A DNA stretch of 64,000 nt. Origin: Spiroplasma kunkelii CR2-3x (lineage in GTDB: Bacteria > Bacillota_I > Bacilli_A > Mycoplasmatales > Mycoplasmataceae). Under the pieces are notes generated by a model, which saw only the letters and a list, made by a program, of their open reading frames with translations, made no database searches and was not told the origin of the DNA. Below are positions 19,658 through 28,752 of the stretch, one piece after another. The DNA is taken from positions 620,001-684,000 of the forward strand of contig NZ_CP010899.1 of the NCBI RefSeq assembly GCF_001274875.1, in the 5' to 3' direction. Both the position numbers and the translations under genes were made by a program. Each line of letters opens with the position of its first letter. The stretch's first letter is position 1.

Positions 19658-19731
19658 AACATTTAGTTATATTTAAGTATTCAAACCAATAAAGGTTTTC
19701 AGGCAGGAAACTTTAAATATAAATAAATGTT
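19658..19731 (+). other. Virus stem-loop O3 downstream of rep
   Basis: Arms AACATTTAGTTATATTTAAGT and ACTTTAAATATAAATAAATG, inner AAACC-AATAAA-GGTTT, motif TTCAGGCAGGAAAC. With O1 it marks the two ends of copy B, suggesting the integrated viral DNA is bounded by repeats of this site. Confidence 0.6.
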
Positions 19732-19800
19732 TTTATTTGATAGTCGGAAAAAAGCTTAGGTTTTATAAAAATTATAAATAAAGTAATTAAATACAAATTA

Positions 19801-19831
19801 AAGTAATCGCTTATTAGAGCGATTTTTTTTA
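19801..19831 (+). terminator. Rho-independent terminator
   Basis: AATCGCT-TATTAG-AGCGATT followed by eight T. Closes the virus block. Confidence 0.8.
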
Positions 19832-19994
19832 ATTGCATTATTCATCAGATAGTATCTTTAAAATTAAAAATTAACCTATTTTCTCCATCAATTAGTTAAT
19901 TTTTATAATTTCCTTTCTGTGATTTATTATATTTTTTTGGTTTAACAACTAATAATATCATTTTTAATAAAGGTACTATCTGATGAATAATGCA
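19832..19994. mobile_element. MITE-like element with 23-bp inverted repeats
   Basis: ATTGCATTATTCATCAGATA at the left end is matched by its complement at the right end (TATCTGATGAATAATGCAAT). The whole is about 163 bp, noncoding, AT-rich. No transposase inside. Could be a non-autonomous element or a very long hairpin. Confidence 0.5.
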
Positions 19995-20026
19995 ATACTA
20001 AAACTTAATATTTTGAATGCTTAAAG

Positions 20027-20380
20027 ATGAATAACTCATCTATGGCACGAAGCCTTAAAGAAAGTGTGAAAGCGATTGGATTTACCCATATTTATTTTTT
20101 TAATTCTCAGCGGGGTTAGTCGCCCGCGAAATGTCAGAGCGTGTGTTTTTGCTTGTTTCATAAAAAGAGTGCTGTTAAACCGAAAAAAACAATATCGGAC
20201 ACTAAAAAACAAGAGGGAGGAGCTCCAAAAGGTTATTTTCTTTATATAAAGTTGTGTAGGGATGGATGAAACGTAATTAATAACTGGGTAAATTGTTTGT
20301 TTATTTCCGTGGAGGGGTAAACTCTATAAAAATATTCTACCGCCCCCGCTCACCCACAAAGTGAAGCGGGCGGCGAAGTA
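20027..20380 (+). other. GC-rich island, possible structured RNA or decayed gene
   Basis: Visibly richer in G+C than its flanks. An open frame starts about 20027 (MARSLKESVKAIGFTHIYFF after NNSS), meets TAG near 20116, and continues in frame to about 20323 (CRDGWNVINNWV). The end forms a strong hairpin, CCGCCCCCGCTCAC with GTGAAGCGGGCGG (about 20341-20375). A good AGGGAGGAG lies at about 20214. I cannot decide between a pseudogene and a noncoding RNA. Confidence 0.3.
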
Positions 20381-20471
20381 AGTAAATAATAAAATAAATT
20401 ATTTACTAAATATAAAAATATTAACTAATAAAGGAATATTATGTTTTTTTTACAGAAAGGAAAAAAATTAA

Positions 20472-20720
20472 ATGAAAACATTAAAAGATATGATTAAAGA
20501 TTTAACAGGAGTTACTGTTGAAAAAGAAAAATTAAATCAATATTTAGAAAGTGAAAGATTAGATTTAGAAGGTGCTAATTTAAGCGATGGTAATTTAGAG
20601 GGTGCTAATTTAGAAGATGCTAATTTACAAGGTGCTAATTTAAAAGGTGCTTATTTATGTGGTATTAAAATCACAAAAAAACAATTAGAACAATTAACTA
20701 TTATTGAGGAGGATAAATAA
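20472..20720 (+). CDS. Pentapeptide-repeat protein
   Basis: 82 aa. Residues ~34-62 contain about six A-N-L-x-x units (LEGANLSDGNLEGANLEDAN), the signature of right-handed beta-helix pentapeptide proteins. A C-terminal remnant of a second copy is at 28909-28972 next to the same downstream gene. Strong RBS (AGAAAGGAA). The exact role is unknown; some family members mimic DNA. Confidence 0.75.
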   Translation: MKTLKDMIKDLTGVTVEKEKLNQYLESERLDLEGANLSDGNLEGANLEDANLQGANLKGAYLCGIKITKKQLEQLTIIEEDK

Positions 20721-20941
20721 TGACTATAACAGAATCAATTAAATTTGATAAATTACAAGAAGAAAATGAAGCACTTAAAAAAGAACTTGCTGAATTAAAA
20801 GAACAACAATTATATAAAGAAGATTTTGATGAATATTGTCAATATGTAAATGGTCGAAGAGAAGATACTTTTATTATAAAAGATAAATCTTTATATAAAA
20901 AATTACCTAGTAAGGATGTGGAATATGAAAAAGTTAAATAA
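20720..20941 (+). CDS. Coiled-coil phage accessory protein
   Basis: 73 aa. Residues 8-35 (KFDKLQEENEALKKELAELK) form a strong coiled coil. Coupled by TAATG to the pentapeptide gene. The homologue at 28973-29098 precedes DUF1351/RecT genes, so this belongs to a phage early module. Confidence 0.6.
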   Translation: MTITESIKFDKLQEENEALKKELAELKEQQLYKEDFDEYCQYVNGRREDTFIIKDKSLYKKLPSKDVEYEKVK

Positions 20942-21047
20942 AAAAATTATTAATAAATTAAATGAATTGATGCTTAGAGGTTATCCAGTTTCACAAAATA
21001 AAATTACTGATGAACACTGAACATTAGGTTTACGCAAAAATAATTAA
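20925..21047 (+). CDS. 40-aa protein shared with plectrovirus
   Basis: MKKLNKKIINKLNELMLRGY, homologous to 13106-13222. Overlaps the preceding coiled-coil gene. No domain recognised; its presence in both element types shows gene exchange. Confidence 0.55.
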
Positions 21048-21061
21048 GGAGTATAGATAAA

Positions 21062-21346
21062 ATGACAGAATATAAAAGTTTGTATATTAATAAAACTTGA
21101 GATGAAATAACAACATCGTTTGACTGAGTTAATTATAAACCCACTAATTTCCGTATTTCACATCATAAAAAACATTATGATTTGCAATGTTTAGAATGAG
21201 CCAAAATGTATTTAAATTTATTTAAAGATAAATGAAATTTAATTGTTTCTTATATGGAACATTACAAAATTAACGATATTTTAGATTTAGCTTCCGATGG
21301 GTGAAAAATATTACAATTTGAGAAAAAAATAAATCAAATAAATTAA
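21062..21346 (+). pseudogene. Phage early protein, N-terminal part
   Basis: 94 aa up to the stop (KTWDEITTSFDWVNYK; HHKKHYDLQCLEWAKMYLNLF). After about DLASDGW the reading appears to continue only in another frame into the RuvC-like sequence, so a frameshift or fusion is likely. No firm family. Confidence 0.4.
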
Positions 21347-21537
21347 AATATATTATTGCAATTGACCCCGCTGGAATTGGGCAAACTGGTATTATTATTT
21401 ATAATGTTTTGAAAAAGAAAATAATTAATAATATTACTTTTAATTCTAATTCTGAAGAAGAAGCAATAAATAATATCTATTTAATATTAAATGAGTTTAA
21501 AAATAAAATTTCTAAAATTTTTAATTTTAGATGATAA
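21305..21537 (+). pseudogene. RuvC-like Holliday-junction resolvase fragment
   Basis: KLKYIIAIDPAGIGQTG matches the first catalytic strand of RuvC-like nucleases (Asp in IDPxGxGxTG). It continues IIIYNVLKKKIINNITF and is truncated after about 65 residues. The missing part is seen in the copy at 48157-48453; the start of a third copy is at 30281-30322. No start codon in frame here. Confidence 0.65.
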
Positions 21538-21661
21538 TTTACAATAAATATGATAATCTATAAAATGTATATGGTTTTAAAAATATTAACTATATTTTTA
21601 AATAAATGACTTTAATTAATTATTTTATTAGATTAATTAAACATAGAAAAAGAATAATAAG

Positions 21662-22261
21662 ATGAAAATTACATCAAAAATTAAAGGAGCTTTAAAAGAA
21701 TCTTATCGATCAATTAGAAAATCAATTAAAACAATGTTAACAAAACTTGGTCTTAATAAAAGTCAGGTTCAAGAAGCAACAACACGAACTTTGAATGCAG
21801 TAGAAGTTGAAATAAGTAAATTTTTAAATGAAGAAATGAAAAAAGTTGATTTGTTATCTACACCAAATCCAGAAATTAAAGGTTTAGTAGAACCATTAAA
21901 ACCTGAACAATTAAAAACAAACATTGATTTGTTATCTACACCAAATCCAAAAATTAATGGTTTAGTAGAACCATTAAAACCGGAACAATTAAAAACAAAA
22001 ATTGATTTGTTATCTACACCAAATCCAGAAATTAAAGGTTTAGTAGAACCATTAAAACCACAAGTAAAGAAAACATATGGTAATGATCAAACAGAATCTA
22101 ATAAATATAAAGCTATGCTAACCGAATTAAATAGTTTTTTAGCAGAAGAAAAACAATCATCATTAAAAACAGTAGCAAAAGCACCAGTACCATTACCACG
22201 AACAAAATTTAATCAAAATTTAACAACAGAAACTGAAGAAGATGAATCATATGGTCGATAG
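21662..22261 (+). CDS. Tandem-repeat protein, 26-aa units
   Basis: 199 aa. A basic N-terminus (MKITSKIKGALKESYRSIRK) is shared with 55203-55520, and both end in an acidic E-E-x-SY-x-R tail. In between are three units DLLSTPNPEIKGLVEPLKPE of 26 aa (21848-22081). No signal peptide or membrane helix. The upstream ~120 nt resembles that of 55203. Function unknown; repeat number could change by recombination. Confidence 0.65.
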   Translation: MKITSKIKGALKESYRSIRKSIKTMLTKLGLNKSQVQEATTRTLNAVEVEISKFLNEEMKKVDLLSTPNPEIKGLVEPLKPEQLKTNIDLLSTPNPKINGLVEPLKPEQLKTKIDLLSTPNPEIKGLVEPLKPQVKKTYGNDQTESNKYKAMLTELNSFLAEEKQSSLKTVAKAPVPLPRTKFNQNLTTETEEDESYGR

Positions 22262-22287
22262 TAAAAAACAAGATTTATTTTTTATTA

Positions 22288-22318
22288 AAAATCAATTAAA
22301 AAATTGATTTTTTTTCTT
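22288..22318 (+). terminator. Rho-independent terminator
   Basis: AATCAATT-AAAA-AATTGATT followed by a T-rich tract, about 30 nt after the repeat-protein gene. Confidence 0.75.
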
Positions 22319-22425
22319 TTATAATAGTATTGCTAGAAATGATTAAATATTGTATTATTTATCTAGTATATGACTTTTATTATAAGTAAATAACTTAAAA
22401 AATTATAGAAAGTAATGGAATAAAT

Positions 22426-23412
22426 ATGGCAAATAAAGATGAGAAAAAATTTTACAAAACTTCTTTTTTTATTTGTTCTTCATTTATATTTGGTCCGTTA
22501 GGTGCTTTAATTTCATGATTAATTTTAAAATTTCAAAAAAATAAAAAACTTAAAAATAAACAAAATGAAGAGCAATTGTTAGAAAATTTAGCACTTTTAA
22601 AAAATAACAATCTTGAAAATGATGATAGTAAAGAAAAAATTAATAATCAAAAACTTGTAGAATTTTATAAAAATATTCTTGCTGAATTTGATACTTTATT
22701 TTCAAAGCAAAGTAAAGATATGCCAGACGTTAAAAATAAAAATACACAAACAACAGTTGTCTCAAATCAAATTTTAGAACAATCAAAAACTAATGATTTA
22801 TTAGGAGAAAATATGAAAGTAAAAAATAATTTACGAAAAGTGGAACCAAGATCAGAAAGTGTTACTAAAACTAATGATTTATTAGGAGAAAATATGAAAG
22901 TAAAAAATAATTTACGAAAAGTGGAACCAAGATCAGAAAGTGTTATTAAAACTAATGATTTATTAGGAGAAAATATGAAAGTAAAAAATAATTTACGAAA
23001 AGTGGAACCAAGATCAGAAAGTGTTACTAAAACTAATGATTTATTAGGAGAAAATATGAAAGTAAAAAATAATTTACGAAAAGTGGAACCAAGATCAGAA
23101 AGTGTTATTAAAACTAATGATTTATTAGGAGAAATTATGAGAGTAAAAAATAATTTACGAAAAGTGGAACCAAGATCAGAAAGTGTTACTAAAACTAATG
23201 ATTTATTAGGAGAAATTATGAAAGTAAAAAATAATTTACGAAAAGTGGAACCAAAACCAAGAAGTTTTACAAACAGAATAATTCCCAATCCTACCATTAA
23301 ACCAAACTTATCAAATTGACAAAAAGAACAAATTAAATCAATTAATGAACAATTAAATTCAATAGAACATGAAAATGAAAATAATAAAAATATTGATGAG
23401 AATACAATATAA
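22426..23412 (+). CDS. Membrane-anchored protein with six 27-aa repeats
   Basis: 328 aa. One hydrophobic helix near the start (FFICSSFIFGPLGALISWLI), a charged linker, then six near-identical units KTNDLLGENMKVKNNLRKVE at 22786-23271. Units alternate between ending SVT and SVI, so pairs of 54 aa were duplicated. The tail is Asn/Glu-rich. Likely membrane anchored with an extended repeat region; localisation and role unknown. The complementary strand is also open but is a shadow. Confidence 0.7.
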
Positions 23413-23644
23413 AATAGAAATTAGGTATTTTTTATATATAATTAATAAATTGCTGCCGCAAAAAACTAGTTTGTTTATCATTAAATATAAACTTTACAAA
23501 AAATATGGTATAATAAATTTATTGTATATGATTTTAAAATATTATTTATTAATTAAATTAATTAACTAACATAACTGCACATCATTAAAATAAATATTTC
23601 AAAATTAAAAATAATATATTAAAATAAAAGTAACTTTTAAATAT

Positions 23645-23722
23645 AAACACTTAATCATATTGAAAGGTTCAAACTATTTATAGTTTCCTCGTATGAAACT
23701 TTTAAATGTAATTTAGTGTTTT
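23645..23722 (+). other. Virus stem-loop O4 upstream of second rep lineage
   Basis: Same architecture as O1-O3 but with different bases: outer arms AACACTTAAT / ATTTAGTGTT, inner AAACTA-TTTA-TAGTTT, and GTTTC-CTCGTAT-GAAAC. Structure kept while sequence changed. Confidence 0.6.
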
Positions 23723-23793
23723 TTTTATTTGGAAGGAGTTTATAAAATGAATAATGTTTTTATTCAAGATAATTTAACAAATAAAGGTATAAA

Positions 23794-24300
23794 ATGGGAG
23801 TTAAAAATACTGAAAAAAATGATAAAAAACTATGAAATAATCTTATTCGCACCCAAGGAAATTGTATTCGTAAAGCATATCATAATTTTTCAAATTTAAA
23901 AAATTTAAGTTTTCTGACTTTAACTTATGCAAAAAATGAAACAGATATTAAAAAATGTAAAAATGATTTAAAGTTATTTTTTAATAATATTAATCGTTGA
24001 TGAAACAATCCTATTTGTTCTAAAAATCATAAAGGAATTTTAAAATATATGTATACTTATGAGTATCAAAAACGCGGAACGGTTCATTTTCACAACATAT
24101 TAAACCAAAAAATACCTAATAGTGTTGTATAACAATACTGAAAACATGGTATTAATAAAAATATTAAAATTCGTAGCGGTACAAATGAAGATGTTGTTAA
24201 ATATCTTGCTAAATATATTATTAAAACTGCAAATGATAATAAAAGTCAAAATCACTATGATTTAAACATTAAAGCATATCAGTATAAAAAAATGAGTTAA
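23794..24300 (+). pseudogene. Second-lineage HUH Rep, nonsense mutated and truncated
   Basis: Reads GVKNTEKNDKKLWNNLIRTQ and is homologous to the intact Rep at moderate identity. HUH motif VHFHN and Tyr motif VVKYLAKYIIK are present. An in-frame TAA at 24130-24132 interrupts it and the C-terminal third is missing. Not functional as it stands. Confidence 0.75.
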
Positions 24301-24316
24301 AAACTCATTTAAAAAT

Positions 24317-24346
24317 GTGGTAATCGCCTCGTACAACAATTACTAC
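24317..24346 (+). other. Post-rep hairpin of second lineage
   Basis: GTGGTAAT pairs with ATTACTAC; the loop contains CCTCGTAC, matching CCTCGTAT in stem-loop O4. Counterpart of the post-rep hairpins of copy B. Confidence 0.45.
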
Positions 24347-24378
24347 AAATTAATTAAAATAAAAAAAGGAGTTAAATA

Positions 24379-24627
24379 ATGTTAAAATTAATATTTTTCT
24401 TTGTTATTGGTTTGACTTTTGGGTTTGGTTTTATTGCTAATATTGTTGTGGCAACAAATTTAGGTTTTTCTACTGTTAAACATTATTTGGAGTTTGCTAA
24501 TGATTTTTATAAATTAGTAGCACAGTTATTTATTATTGCTACACATTCTATTTTTCAGTTATATATGACGTTTGGAATTAATATTATGGGTATTATTAAA
24601 GATTATTTTTATTGTTTAGGGTGTTAA
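24379..24627 (+). CDS. Two-helix membrane protein, copy C
   Basis: 82 aa; homologue of 15969-16205 with an altered C-terminus (IIKDYFYCLGC) after a small insertion. RBS AAAAGGAG. Surrounding copy C genes are broken, so it may no longer be used. Confidence 0.5.
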   Translation: MLKLIFFFVIGLTFGFGFIANIVVATNLGFSTVKHYLEFANDFYKLVAQLFIIATHSIFQLYMTFGINIMGIIKDYFYCLGC

Positions 24628-24631
24628 AACA

Positions 24632-25612
24632 ATGCGAAAACAATTATTAGAAATATTTATTATTTTATATTATTAGGGTTAAATGATTTAATTTCAGCTA
24701 TCATTGTAGGTATTGTTTTATATTTATTTTGATACAAACATCGTTATCATATTTTTAATGAAGTTGATGAAAAAGATCAATAATATTTGTAAAGTGAAAA
24801 ACAACAAACAAGGTATTAAACTTAAATAAAATGTTAAATTATTATATACCTTTCTAATAATTATGACAATAGTTTATTTTAATTTTACTTAAATATTGCG
24901 ACAAGATTATTTTATGCAAGGTTTAGATCCTAGTAATTATGCTTTTAGTTTTGGAATTATAACTTCTTTTATTCCAAATGTAAGTGCTGATAAAAATGAT
25001 GATAATTATTGATTTAATAGAATTAAAAATTCTGCTTTAAATTATAGATTAAGTTGAAATTTAAGAAATATTTCTAAGGGTTCTTTGGGTAGATTAATAA
25101 TAGATTATAAAACGCCAAATAAATTGCTAAATATTTTTATTTATAAAAACAATATAAAATATGAATTTACTTTTAATTGAGAAATTATAAAATATTTATT
25201 TATGCCAATTATTGCTAATCAAAATTATAAACATTTTGATATGAATTATTTAGTTTTAAATTTTAATTATAAAGAATTGATTAATATGGATATTCTTAAA
25301 AAATCTAACAGTAATTATTTTATTAATGATGTTAAACAAAATTTTTATTCATTGGATAATTTATTTCAAGTTTTAGATTATTTTTATTCTAATGTTTTAA
25401 TAATTATATTTGATATTTCTAATTTTAGAGAATGTATTTATTTTACATCTGATAATGGTAATTTATGTTTTGTATTTTTTGTAAAAAATGGTTTTTTATT
25501 ATATCCAAAATCAATGGTTTTTAATATTTTAAGATTTCCTGATACAGATATTTATTATTTAAAACTACAAGTGCAGTTGTATAATGTTTATACGTATTTT
25601 ACCTTTTAATAA
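24632..25612 (+). pseudogene. Attachment protein, copy C, broken
   Basis: The first ~12 codons (MRKQLLEIFII) are followed by foreign sequence at 24670-24890. From about 24895 the attachment protein resumes (LRQDYFMQGLDPSNYAFSFG) and matches copy B closely to about 25600, then frames break. The missing 3' part is found inverted at 25642-26098. Confidence 0.8.
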
Positions 25613-25641
25613 TGAAAATGAATTCAATCAATAAAATTATT

Positions 25642-26098
25642 AGATATGTAAGGTGGTGCGTGGATAAACCACCATACCACCTTACTTTTTTACCAATAAC
25701 ATTACATTAAAAGTCCGTTAACCATTGCTAAAACCAATATAGAACTTAACATAATATTAAATGTAATATCAAAAGCAAATAAATTACTAATATTATTAAA
25801 CAATTCAGAAACATTACTAAACACATGTACTATTCCATTAACAAATTTATAAATTTCTTTCATACCAGGCAAATTATTACAATCCAAATTGCCGCATTTT
25901 CAATGTGAATATCTAAATGGTATCAAGCACCTTTTTTATATGGTAATTTTCAAATTTTTCAACCATTAATTTCATTTTGTCAATCTTTAACATTATAAAG
26001 ACTAAAATTAAAACCATTAATTGAAATAGACCTATCCTCTGTTAATCTAGTTGTATTAAATCTAATTACATTAAAACCTTGATATTTTGACCTATCTT
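25642..26098 (-). pseudogene. Inverted 3' end of attachment gene
   Basis: Complement of copy B 17210-17695: includes NGFNFSLYN, NNLPGMKEIYKFVNGIV and the C-terminal hydrophobic helix. It is bounded by the GTAAGGTGGTG hairpin on the left and joins the GC-rich twin hairpins on the right, so a ~450-bp segment has flipped in place. Confidence 0.75.
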
Positions 26099-26109
26099 AC
26101 TTAAAGGGG

Positions 26110-26148
26110 CAAAAGTCGCGGAGCAACTTAGGGGCGAAGCTCCTTTCC
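26110..26148. terminator. Twin GC-rich hairpins, copy C
   Basis: AAGTCGC-GGA-GCAACTT and AGGGGC-GAA-GCTCCT; same arrangement as 17705-17738 with two substitutions. Confidence 0.55.
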
Positions 26149-26241
26149 TTGAATTAGTAGGGATTAATTTAATATAAAACTAATAATAATTAACAAAATA
26201 AAACTAATAATTTATAAATAATAGAAAGGAATATTTACTAT

Positions 26242-26546
26242 ATGAAACTAGATCAACAAACAAAAATGGTTTGATATAAGGCAAAAAAAATGTAATTGTA
26301 AATCAAAATAACAAGATGAAGCTGGTGACCATAAACTTTGCGGAATTTGTAAAAAAAACTATTATATATGGTACTCATGAAAGTGTTGAAAATCAACAGA
26401 ATAGTATTTATAGATAAAATTTAGATCATAAAAAGTCGAAATCATAGAGAGGAAATAATTCTATTGAAAATTTGCAAGCAGTTTATGTAAAATGTAATAG
26501 AAAAAAGGAAGTTCTTAATAATTTTATATGAATTATTTTAAGATAA
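26242..26546 (+). pseudogene. HNH endonuclease remnant
   Basis: Pieces in different frames: LCGICKKNYYIWY, then NLDHKKSKS-stop-RGNNSIENLQAVYVKCNRKK. The D-H...NLQ...C..CN..K arrangement is that of HNH nucleases, but stops and frameshifts make it nonfunctional. HNH genes often sit near phage terminases. Confidence 0.6.
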
Positions 26547-26644
26547 AATAATAAAATTAATATGTTAAGAAAATAATTTATTAAATATCCAATATAGGCG
26601 CTAAATCACCTCCCTAATACCTAATTTTCTCCTTAGTTTTATGA

Positions 26645-26650
26645 TATAAT
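26645..26650 (+). promoter_or_regulatory. -10 box of the 26701 gene
   Basis: TATAAT about 50 nt upstream of the ATG, in a region without viral sequence. Confidence 0.45.
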
Positions 26651-26700
26651 TAAGTAGAAAATGTGTCAATAAGATATGTCACCTAGGAGAAACAAACCAT

Positions 26701-27447
26701 ATGAAAAAAGATATGATTATTTTATCAGTTGAAGACTTCTTAGCATTAGAACCTGATGAAAATATTCGTGAAGTACGACATGATGCAGAATATCAGTTTG
26801 ATTATGAAAGCTGAAAAACAATTCTTTATTCGTCAGGAAAATTAAAATTTATTCTTCGTTATGTTCAAACAATCTTTCAATGAATGAAAGAAGTAACTGA
26901 TTTAACTGGCTTAACAATTAGTATTAGTGCCATTATTGTTGATAAGTTTAATTTCTCATTATTTAAAAATCAACAACATTTATTTAATTGTAGTTTATCA
27001 ACTAATTTTTATTTAATTCCTGAAATAGAATGAGCAGAAAAAATTACAGAAGCACATGCGTCCAATTATGATTTGGTTAAAAATCAATTAATGTATGATC
27101 CATTAGAAATGGAACATTGAAAAGGGGAAGAAGGATTTGGTAAATTTATTAATATGCTATTAATAATTATTCGTAATGGGAAAAAACTTGACCCATTAAT
27201 ATTACCAATCCAGTGAATGATTGAATTTAAAGATAAAAAATTAACGATGTCACGAATTAGAATGCAAATTCAAGCGTTACAAAATCGGACAGCACCAGAT
27301 AAAGAATTTATCCTTGATTCGCGGAAAAAGAATAATAATGTTGAAGACAAAATTGACTTAGAAAAACGGCCATCATTAGAACCAGTTAATAAGAATGATA
27401 GTAATGATATTGCATCATGAAATAAATATTATAAAGAAGATGTTTAA
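26701..27447 (+). CDS. Conserved-looking hypothetical protein (host)
   Basis: 248 aa, soluble. It has alpha/beta character, no signal or membrane helix, and a charged C-terminal third (DSRKKNNNVEDKIDLEKR). AGGAGA precedes the ATG and a strong terminator follows. Codon use (more C/G in third positions) resembles host genes rather than virus. Not recognised. Confidence 0.65.
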
Positions 27448-27462
27448 TACTTTATTAATGTG

Positions 27463-27497
27463 AAAAAAGGGTTAAAGAAAAACTTAACCCTTTTTAT
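27463..27497 (+). terminator. Rho-independent terminator
   Basis: AAAAGGGTTAA pairs with TTAACCCTTTT followed by a T-run, 16 nt after the stop. Confidence 0.85.
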
Positions 27498-27948
27498 ATA
27501 ATTTTATTACTTGCTATTATTTTAATTCTGTCTAAGTTTATATTAAAGAATTTAGTTGTCTTAAGTGTCAATGGTTTTTACACTAAATTAATTTTTAATT
27601 ATTTCAAAATTATGTTAATTTTATTAAAAATATTGGAACAACTTTTAAATTTAAATTTTAAAAATAATTATAAATGAGATAAAGAAAATGGTGTGTGAAT
27701 TGAATTTTTAGATATAACTCCAAATTTAAACTGGGGCAGTGATTAAAACCAGAATAAATTTTAAAATATAGGAGGAAAGTATAAAAAAATATTAATTTTA
27801 AAATTTTTTTTAATTTCTATTTTGTAGTAGTATATCTTCAGTAAGTCTTTTTATTATTTTATCAATTGTAAATTGTAAATGCCAACCGATAAAAAGTTAA
27901 TTATTAATTTAATTAACTTTTTTAAGTTAATTATAGGAGGTTGAAATT
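27498..27948. other. Intergenic, traces only
   Basis: A short gene trace around 27670-27745 (WDKENGVWIEFLDITPNLNW) has no start. A hairpin at about 27893-27922 (AAAAGTTAATTA / TTAATTAACTTTT) with a T-run looks like a terminator. Nothing else supported. Confidence 0.35.
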
Positions 27949-28059
27949 ATGCAAACAAAGCAATATTTTATTTTGCGGTCGCTAGTGAAAAAGTATGGTA
28001 AAGATAATGTTATTAATAATGCTAATAAGATTGCAAAAGATATTGAAATTAAAAAGTAA
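27949..28059 (+). CDS. 36-aa protein of second plectrovirus type, copy 2
   Basis: Same as 1276-1386 except NNAN for NTVN. RBS TAGGAGG. First gene of a conserved three-gene module. Function unknown. Confidence 0.6.
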   Translation: MQTKQYFILRSLVKKYGKDNVINNANKIAKDIEIKK

Positions 28060-28062
28060 AAG

Positions 28063-28102
28063 AATAAATTATTCCGCGTAATTTATTAGCGGATAATTTA
28101 TT
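28063..28102. other. Intergenic hairpin, copy 2
   Basis: As at 1390-1430 but one A is deleted in the right arm (GCGGATAATTTATT), shortening the stem by a bulge. The GC-rich direct repeat follows at 28122-28150. Confidence 0.5.
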
Positions 28103-28190
28103 AAATAGTGTTTTTTAATGGAGCGAAGCGACAACGAGCGGAGCGAGTTTGCAAATTTCAATTTTTTAATTTTTAGAAGGGAGTTATATT

Positions 28191-28313
28191 ATGCCAACTT
28201 GATTAACAATAATATTTAGTATTATTATTTTATTGGGGATTTTTGCTTGAATTGGTTTATTAATTTATCAAAAAATTAAACAAATTCGAGGAAAGAAAAA
28301 AGAAAAAAAATAA
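28191..28313 (+). CDS. Small membrane protein, copy 2
   Basis: 40 aa: hydrophobic helix (TIIFSIIILLGIFAWIGLLI) plus a Lys-rich tail (KQIRGKKKEKK). Shorter tail than copy 1 (1519-1668), which ends at the next start. Confidence 0.55.
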
Positions 28314-28338
28314 ATTGAAAGAAAGGAGGATAAAAATA

Positions 28339-28587
28339 ATGTTAGGTATGTATTTAACAACAGCAGTTAATTTTTTAGCAAATACACCTAAAACTATGAC
28401 TGAGGGTATGACTGGTATTTGAACTGGTTTAACTAGTGCATTATGAAAAGTTAAAGAAGGTATAACAAATATTTTACCTGAGATAATGGTTTTTTTAGGC
28501 GATGCGTGAATTATTTTAATTTTGTTTGCAATTTTTTTGATTATTAAAGTATTAAACTTTTTCCGTGTTATGGTTAAATGATTTTAG
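28339..28587 (+). CDS. Coat-like protein of second plectrovirus type
   Basis: 82 aa, intact. Polar/amphipathic N-terminus ([20 protein letters not shown]), hydrophobic helix (IILILFAIFLIIKVL) and basic C-terminus (RVMVKWF). The layout parallels the 67-aa coat candidate of copy B, though the sequences are different. Strong RBS (AAAGGAGG). Truncated relatives lie at 1668-1964 and 36815-36880. Confidence 0.55.
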
Positions 28588-28653
28588 TATTTATTATTTA
28601 TCATATATTTTAACTGTGGCACACTAGTTTTTATATGTGATTTGATGTAAAAA

Positions 28654-28752
28654 ATGAATTTATTAAATAGAAAAATGAACTTATTATATTTACTATTAAA
28701 GTTATTAATAGTTATTTTCAGTGTGCCAATTTTTATTATTTTATATATTTAA
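28654..28752 (+). CDS. 32-aa hydrophobic ORF
   Basis: MNLLNRKMNLLYLLLKLLIV and then IFSVPIFIILYI. Weak RBS. The phrase encoding FSVPIFI recurs at about 36885 fused to a coat remnant, suggesting it belongs to the virus, but translation is doubtful. Confidence 0.25.
   Translation: MNLLNRKMNLLYLLLKLLIVIFSVPIFIILYI

Noticed and set aside
22786-23271. CRISPR or satellite interpretation of the 81-bp repeats
   Set aside because: No spacers; repeats are in frame inside a coding sequence with a preserved reading frame.
22767-23297. Open frame of 176 aa on the minus strand across the repeat protein
   Set aside because: It mirrors the 81-bp tandem repeats of the plus-strand gene, has no RBS, and the plus frame has a proper start, signal anchor and terminator context.
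26701-27447. Assignment as segregation protein ScpA
   Set aside because: Considered from length and position, but I see no ScpA signature; left as hypothetical.
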